Source: a virus. From it: a DNA stretch of 46,150 nucleotides. Both the position numbers and the translations under genes were made by a program. The notes under the pieces were generated by a model, which was not told the origin of the DNA, did no database searches, and was given only the letters and a program-made list of their open reading frames with translations. Numbering within the stretch: the stretch's first letter is position 1; each line of letters starts with the position of its first letter. This document shows, one piece after another, positions 44,092 through 46,150 of this stretch. The DNA lies in the IMG/VR virus record IMGVR_UViG_3300037247_000371, positions 1 through 46,150 of that record; one strand, written 5' to 3'.

Positions 44092-45564
44092 TCAACACCC
44101 TCCCAATACTTCGGCTAAACTTCTTTTGCTTTCCATGTGTTCTGCCATTGAGGTGATATCAACATCTTCATCTTCATCTGTATTTGGAAACTTAACTAGA
44201 TTTGTTTCATAATCTGATAACCAAGGGGCATATTTAGGAAAGAATACACGCTCATTCTCCACGTATCCAGCCATAGGGGTAGCTCTCGCATATTTATCAA
44301 GCCCCCCTGTAGGTATCTCTACAAAGGGGATTGACCGCCCGTTTATCTTATCATTCCCTGCTGACTGTTTAACGAGCACTTTCCCAAGCTTTTCATTTTC
44401 AATGCCTATCTTACTACAATCATTCTTAAATGCAAAGAGCTTTAATCTGTGGTTGACCTGCGTATGTTCTATGCGCTCATTTATCCTGTCAAGCAACAGC
44501 CAAACTCTATATCTGCCTGAATAACCCCATGCAGCCATCCCTGTTGGATCGCTTGTCTTTTTAATCTCTATAGCCGGGTCGCAGTATTCATGCCTGATTA
44601 ATTCATTCTTTTTTATTCTTATAGGCTCCTTATCGAATCTATGACAAATATATTCCTTAGTCATAGCGTCAAACTCATAATACCTGAAATACTGAGACTT
44701 GAAAAGAGTACCGCCCCTCAGTGTTGGTGATCCTTGAAACAATGCTGACCAGTCATAAGGCCCCACCATCTTCTTTGCATTCAACAATCTTTGCCGATTA
44801 TATCTCCACGGCCATAAAGCTTCGCCTTTCTTTCTTCCCATGAAGTCATTTTTGTCGGCAAGGGCAGGCATGACAATATGGACTAATTCATAAGGGCTAT
44901 CTTCTCCGAGTTCTTTATGCTGTGCTAATAGCCGGCCCACAAGGTCGTCATCATGCCACCGAGTTGCAAAGATAGCTATTACGGCGTTAGGGTGTATCCT
45001 GGTTCCCGTTACGCTCTGCCACCACGACCAGTTCCTTTCACGCTCCACCGGCGATTCGGCTTGCTTTCTCGTTTTGTGATAATCATCGATAAAGAAAACA
45101 TCGGCCCCAAACCCGGATGCGCCAGCATCTAATCCGGCGGCTAAACATTCTCCACCCTTTTCGGTTTGCCAAAGACCCCGGCCAAATACTGACTTACTAG
45201 GCATCGATCCCCACAAGATCGGCCCCCACTTTTCAAATATATCGCGGGCGGCGGCAGAATGGCGCTCTGCTAGATTTGATGAATATGCCCCTATAATGAT
45301 TTTTAACCAAGGGAAATGACCTAACAGCCAGGCTGTGCCGTGGATAGGGAACTGCTCTGTCTTACCGTGACGTGGCGGTCCGTCAATGATGAGGACTTTT
45401 ATCTTGTCGGTTTTTTTGTGGAATAATTCAATAAATATCTCGCAGCATTTGCGAAGGTAATACGGACTCTGAAATCCAGACACAAGTTTAGGGAATATCC
45501 AAAGGGTTTCTTTGGCTAAAAAGGTGAATTGTTCAATCGTTGGTTTTGAGCACTGGTTTTTCAA
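44092..45564 (-). CDS. terL: Terminase large subunit
   Basis: 490 residues. ATPase: Walker A GPPRHGKTE (residues 62-70), Walker B VFFIDD (156-161), and the coupling segment ATRWHDDDLVGRL. Nuclease domain: EYCDPAIEIKKTSDPTGMAAWGY with catalytic aspartates, then IGIENEKLGKVLV and KYARATPMAGYVENERVFFPK. It packages DNA through the portal and cuts it. It overlaps the small-subunit gene by four bases. Confidence 0.95.
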   Translation of the reverse strand: MKNQCSKPTIEQFTFLAKETLWIFPKLVSGFQSPYYLRKCCEIFIELFHKKTDKIKVLIIDGPPRHGKTEQFPIHGTAWLLGHFPWLKIIIGAYSSNLAERHSAAARDIFEKWGPILWGSMPSKSVFGRGLWQTEKGGECLAAGLDAGASGFGADVFFIDDYHKTRKQAESPVERERNWSWWQSVTGTRIHPNAVIAIFATRWHDDDLVGRLLAQHKELGEDSPYELVHIVMPALADKNDFMGRKKGEALWPWRYNRQRLLNAKKMVGPYDWSALFQGSPTLRGGTLFKSQYFRYYEFDAMTKEYICHRFDKEPIRIKKNELIRHEYCDPAIEIKKTSDPTGMAAWGYSGRYRVWLLLDRINERIEHTQVNHRLKLFAFKNDCSKIGIENEKLGKVLVKQSAGNDKINGRSIPFVEIPTGGLDKYARATPMAGYVENERVFFPKYAPWLSDYETNLVKFPNTDEDEDVDITSMAEHMESKRSLAEVLGGC

Positions 45565-45971
45565 TCGGTTAAAGTATCTTTTAGCTGACTGGCAAGATCG
45601 GGTTTTGATTCGAGTTGTTTCTTTGTGGCCTTCAGCGGGTCTAACGAGATAGCGCCCGTGACTTCTGATTTATCACTTTGCCCTAAATACTGTTTTCCCA
45701 GCCAAACCAGCATAGTTGTATTACCATCCTCGGCGGCTTTCCACTGTTTGCGACGGAGGCTCATTCGTCCCACGGCCATTCCATTTTTATAGATACCGCA
45801 AAACTCATCATCTCTCTGGAGAGTATCAACGCTACATCCGAGGAAATGCGCTATCTCTTCCTGTGTACATTGCAGGACGGCGAGCTTCTTTACTTGCTCA
45901 TAATCAATTTCGAATTTGGGCCGCCCGCCGCTGTTGCCCTCTGCGTATTTGTTGTCTTTAGGCGCTGCCAT
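45561..45971 (-). CDS. terS: Terminase small subunit-like protein
   Basis: 136 residues. FEIDYEQVKKLAVLQCTQEEIAHFLGCSVDTLQRDDEFCGIYKNG is the helix-turn-helix of phage small terminases, followed by MSLRRKQWKAAEDGNTTMLVWLGKQYLGQSDK, typical for the oligomerisation part. It recognises packaging sites. The frame is open upstream to a TAG that ends the previous gene, so the ATG with AAAGG four bases away is the only sensible start. Confidence 0.85.
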   Translation of the reverse strand: MAAPKDNKYAEGNSGGRPKFEIDYEQVKKLAVLQCTQEEIAHFLGCSVDTLQRDDEFCGIYKNGMAVGRMSLRRKQWKAAEDGNTTMLVWLGKQYLGQSDKSEVTGAISLDPLKATKKQLESKPDLASQLKDTLTD

Positions 45972-45980
45972 TATACCTTT

Positions 45981-46150
45981 CTATTGCATACATTTTAACA
46001 AGTCTTTTTTAATATAATAGTTTGCTCCTAGATTGTCCAGAAGATCAACGGCACGTCTACCAAAATTACCCCAATCAACATTTATTTTGGAATGATTTAG
46101 CTTGCCTACTTTAAACATATCAATAAACTTGTGAGTCTTTTTTATTATTT
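45981..46150 (-). CDS. C-terminal part of an unknown gene (cut by window edge)
   Basis: About 55 codons in frame to a TAG at 45981: ...FKVGKLNHSKINVDWGNFGR then RAVDLLDNLGANYYIKKDLLKCMQ. It ends ten bases before terS. Too little to identify. Confidence 0.6.
   Translation of the reverse strand, partial: IIKKTHKFIDMFKVGKLNHSKINVDWGNFGRRAVDLLDNLGANYYIKKDLLKCMQ

Noticed and set aside
1-46150. Reassigned TAG codon in this phage
   Set aside because: Suggested by the RHH read-through frame, but TAG ends several ordinary genes and no suppressor anticodon can be placed in the tRNA-like element.
1-46150. CRISPR array or insertion sequence
   Set aside because: The repeated elements are hairpins with R boxes and differing spacing, not direct repeats with uniform spacers; no transposase or terminal repeats were seen.

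Overview
The window is one continuous piece of a tailed, contractile-tail (myovirus-type) bacteriophage genome. Every credible gene lies on the minus strand, so reading runs from right to left. A sheath (34217-35533), tube, tape measure and baseplate set identify the morphotype. A DUF481-like outer-membrane protein, several Sec signal peptides and sigma70-type promoters point to a Gram-negative bacterial host. No integrase, transposase or CRISPR array is visible, and both ends cut through genes.

Layout in transcription order. (1) 46150-40870: packaging and head genes (TerS, TerL, portal, Mu F-like minor head protein) with small interstitial genes. (2) 41137-40835: a promoter, a near-leaderless small gene and a strong intrinsic terminator just before the capsid genes. 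(3) 40823-26100: protease/scaffold with a nested scaffold start, decoration protein, DUF2184 capsid, connectors, neck, DUF3383 sheath, DUF3277 tube, a frameshifted tail chaperone, tape measure, and baseplate to tail fibre. (4) 26100-19365: fibre, four signal-peptide proteins, lysis genes, an outer-membrane protein and the late terminator. (5) 19340-9490: a nuclease-like/LacI-HTH gene with its own operator, many small zinc-ribbon and membrane proteins, NinB, a tRNA-like element, and a recombination block (DUF1351-like, ERF annealase, YqaJ exonuclease, NinG-like HNH). (6) 9500-2870: a cassette array, a DUF5131 radical-SAM protein, the replication block (HNH, Lin1244-type initiator, DnaB-like helicase) and a second cassette array. 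(7) 2909-1: a promoter/operator, HTH protein, PLD-like nuclease, ParB-like protein, methyltransferase-like protein and a second radical-SAM protein.

The most unusual feature is about ten integron attC-like recombination sites scattered between phage genes: A, B and half-site C near 3.0-3.75 kb; D, E, F, G1, G2 and H at 7.9-9.5 kb; I at 18.2 kb; J at 26.4 kb. They have R boxes close to RYYYAAC/GTTRRRY, long imperfect hairpins and extrahelical bases in the same positions as Vibrio VCR and aadA1-type sites. Small phage genes, including a Dam methylase, sit between them like gene cassettes. Two things look new. The genes run opposite to the canonical attC orientation. In five sites a ribosome binding site and start codon lie in the attC loop; in four of these the frame stays open through the site and adds an N-terminal peptide to the cassette protein. 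This suggests that the phage lineage acquired modular genes through a host integron integrase.

Other points of note are two confident or likely -1 frameshifts, one broken frame, a tRNA-like element with an insertion, and a repeated beta-sandwich insertion in the sheath and decoration proteins. All product names rest on reading the sequence and on remembered family features; no database search was run.
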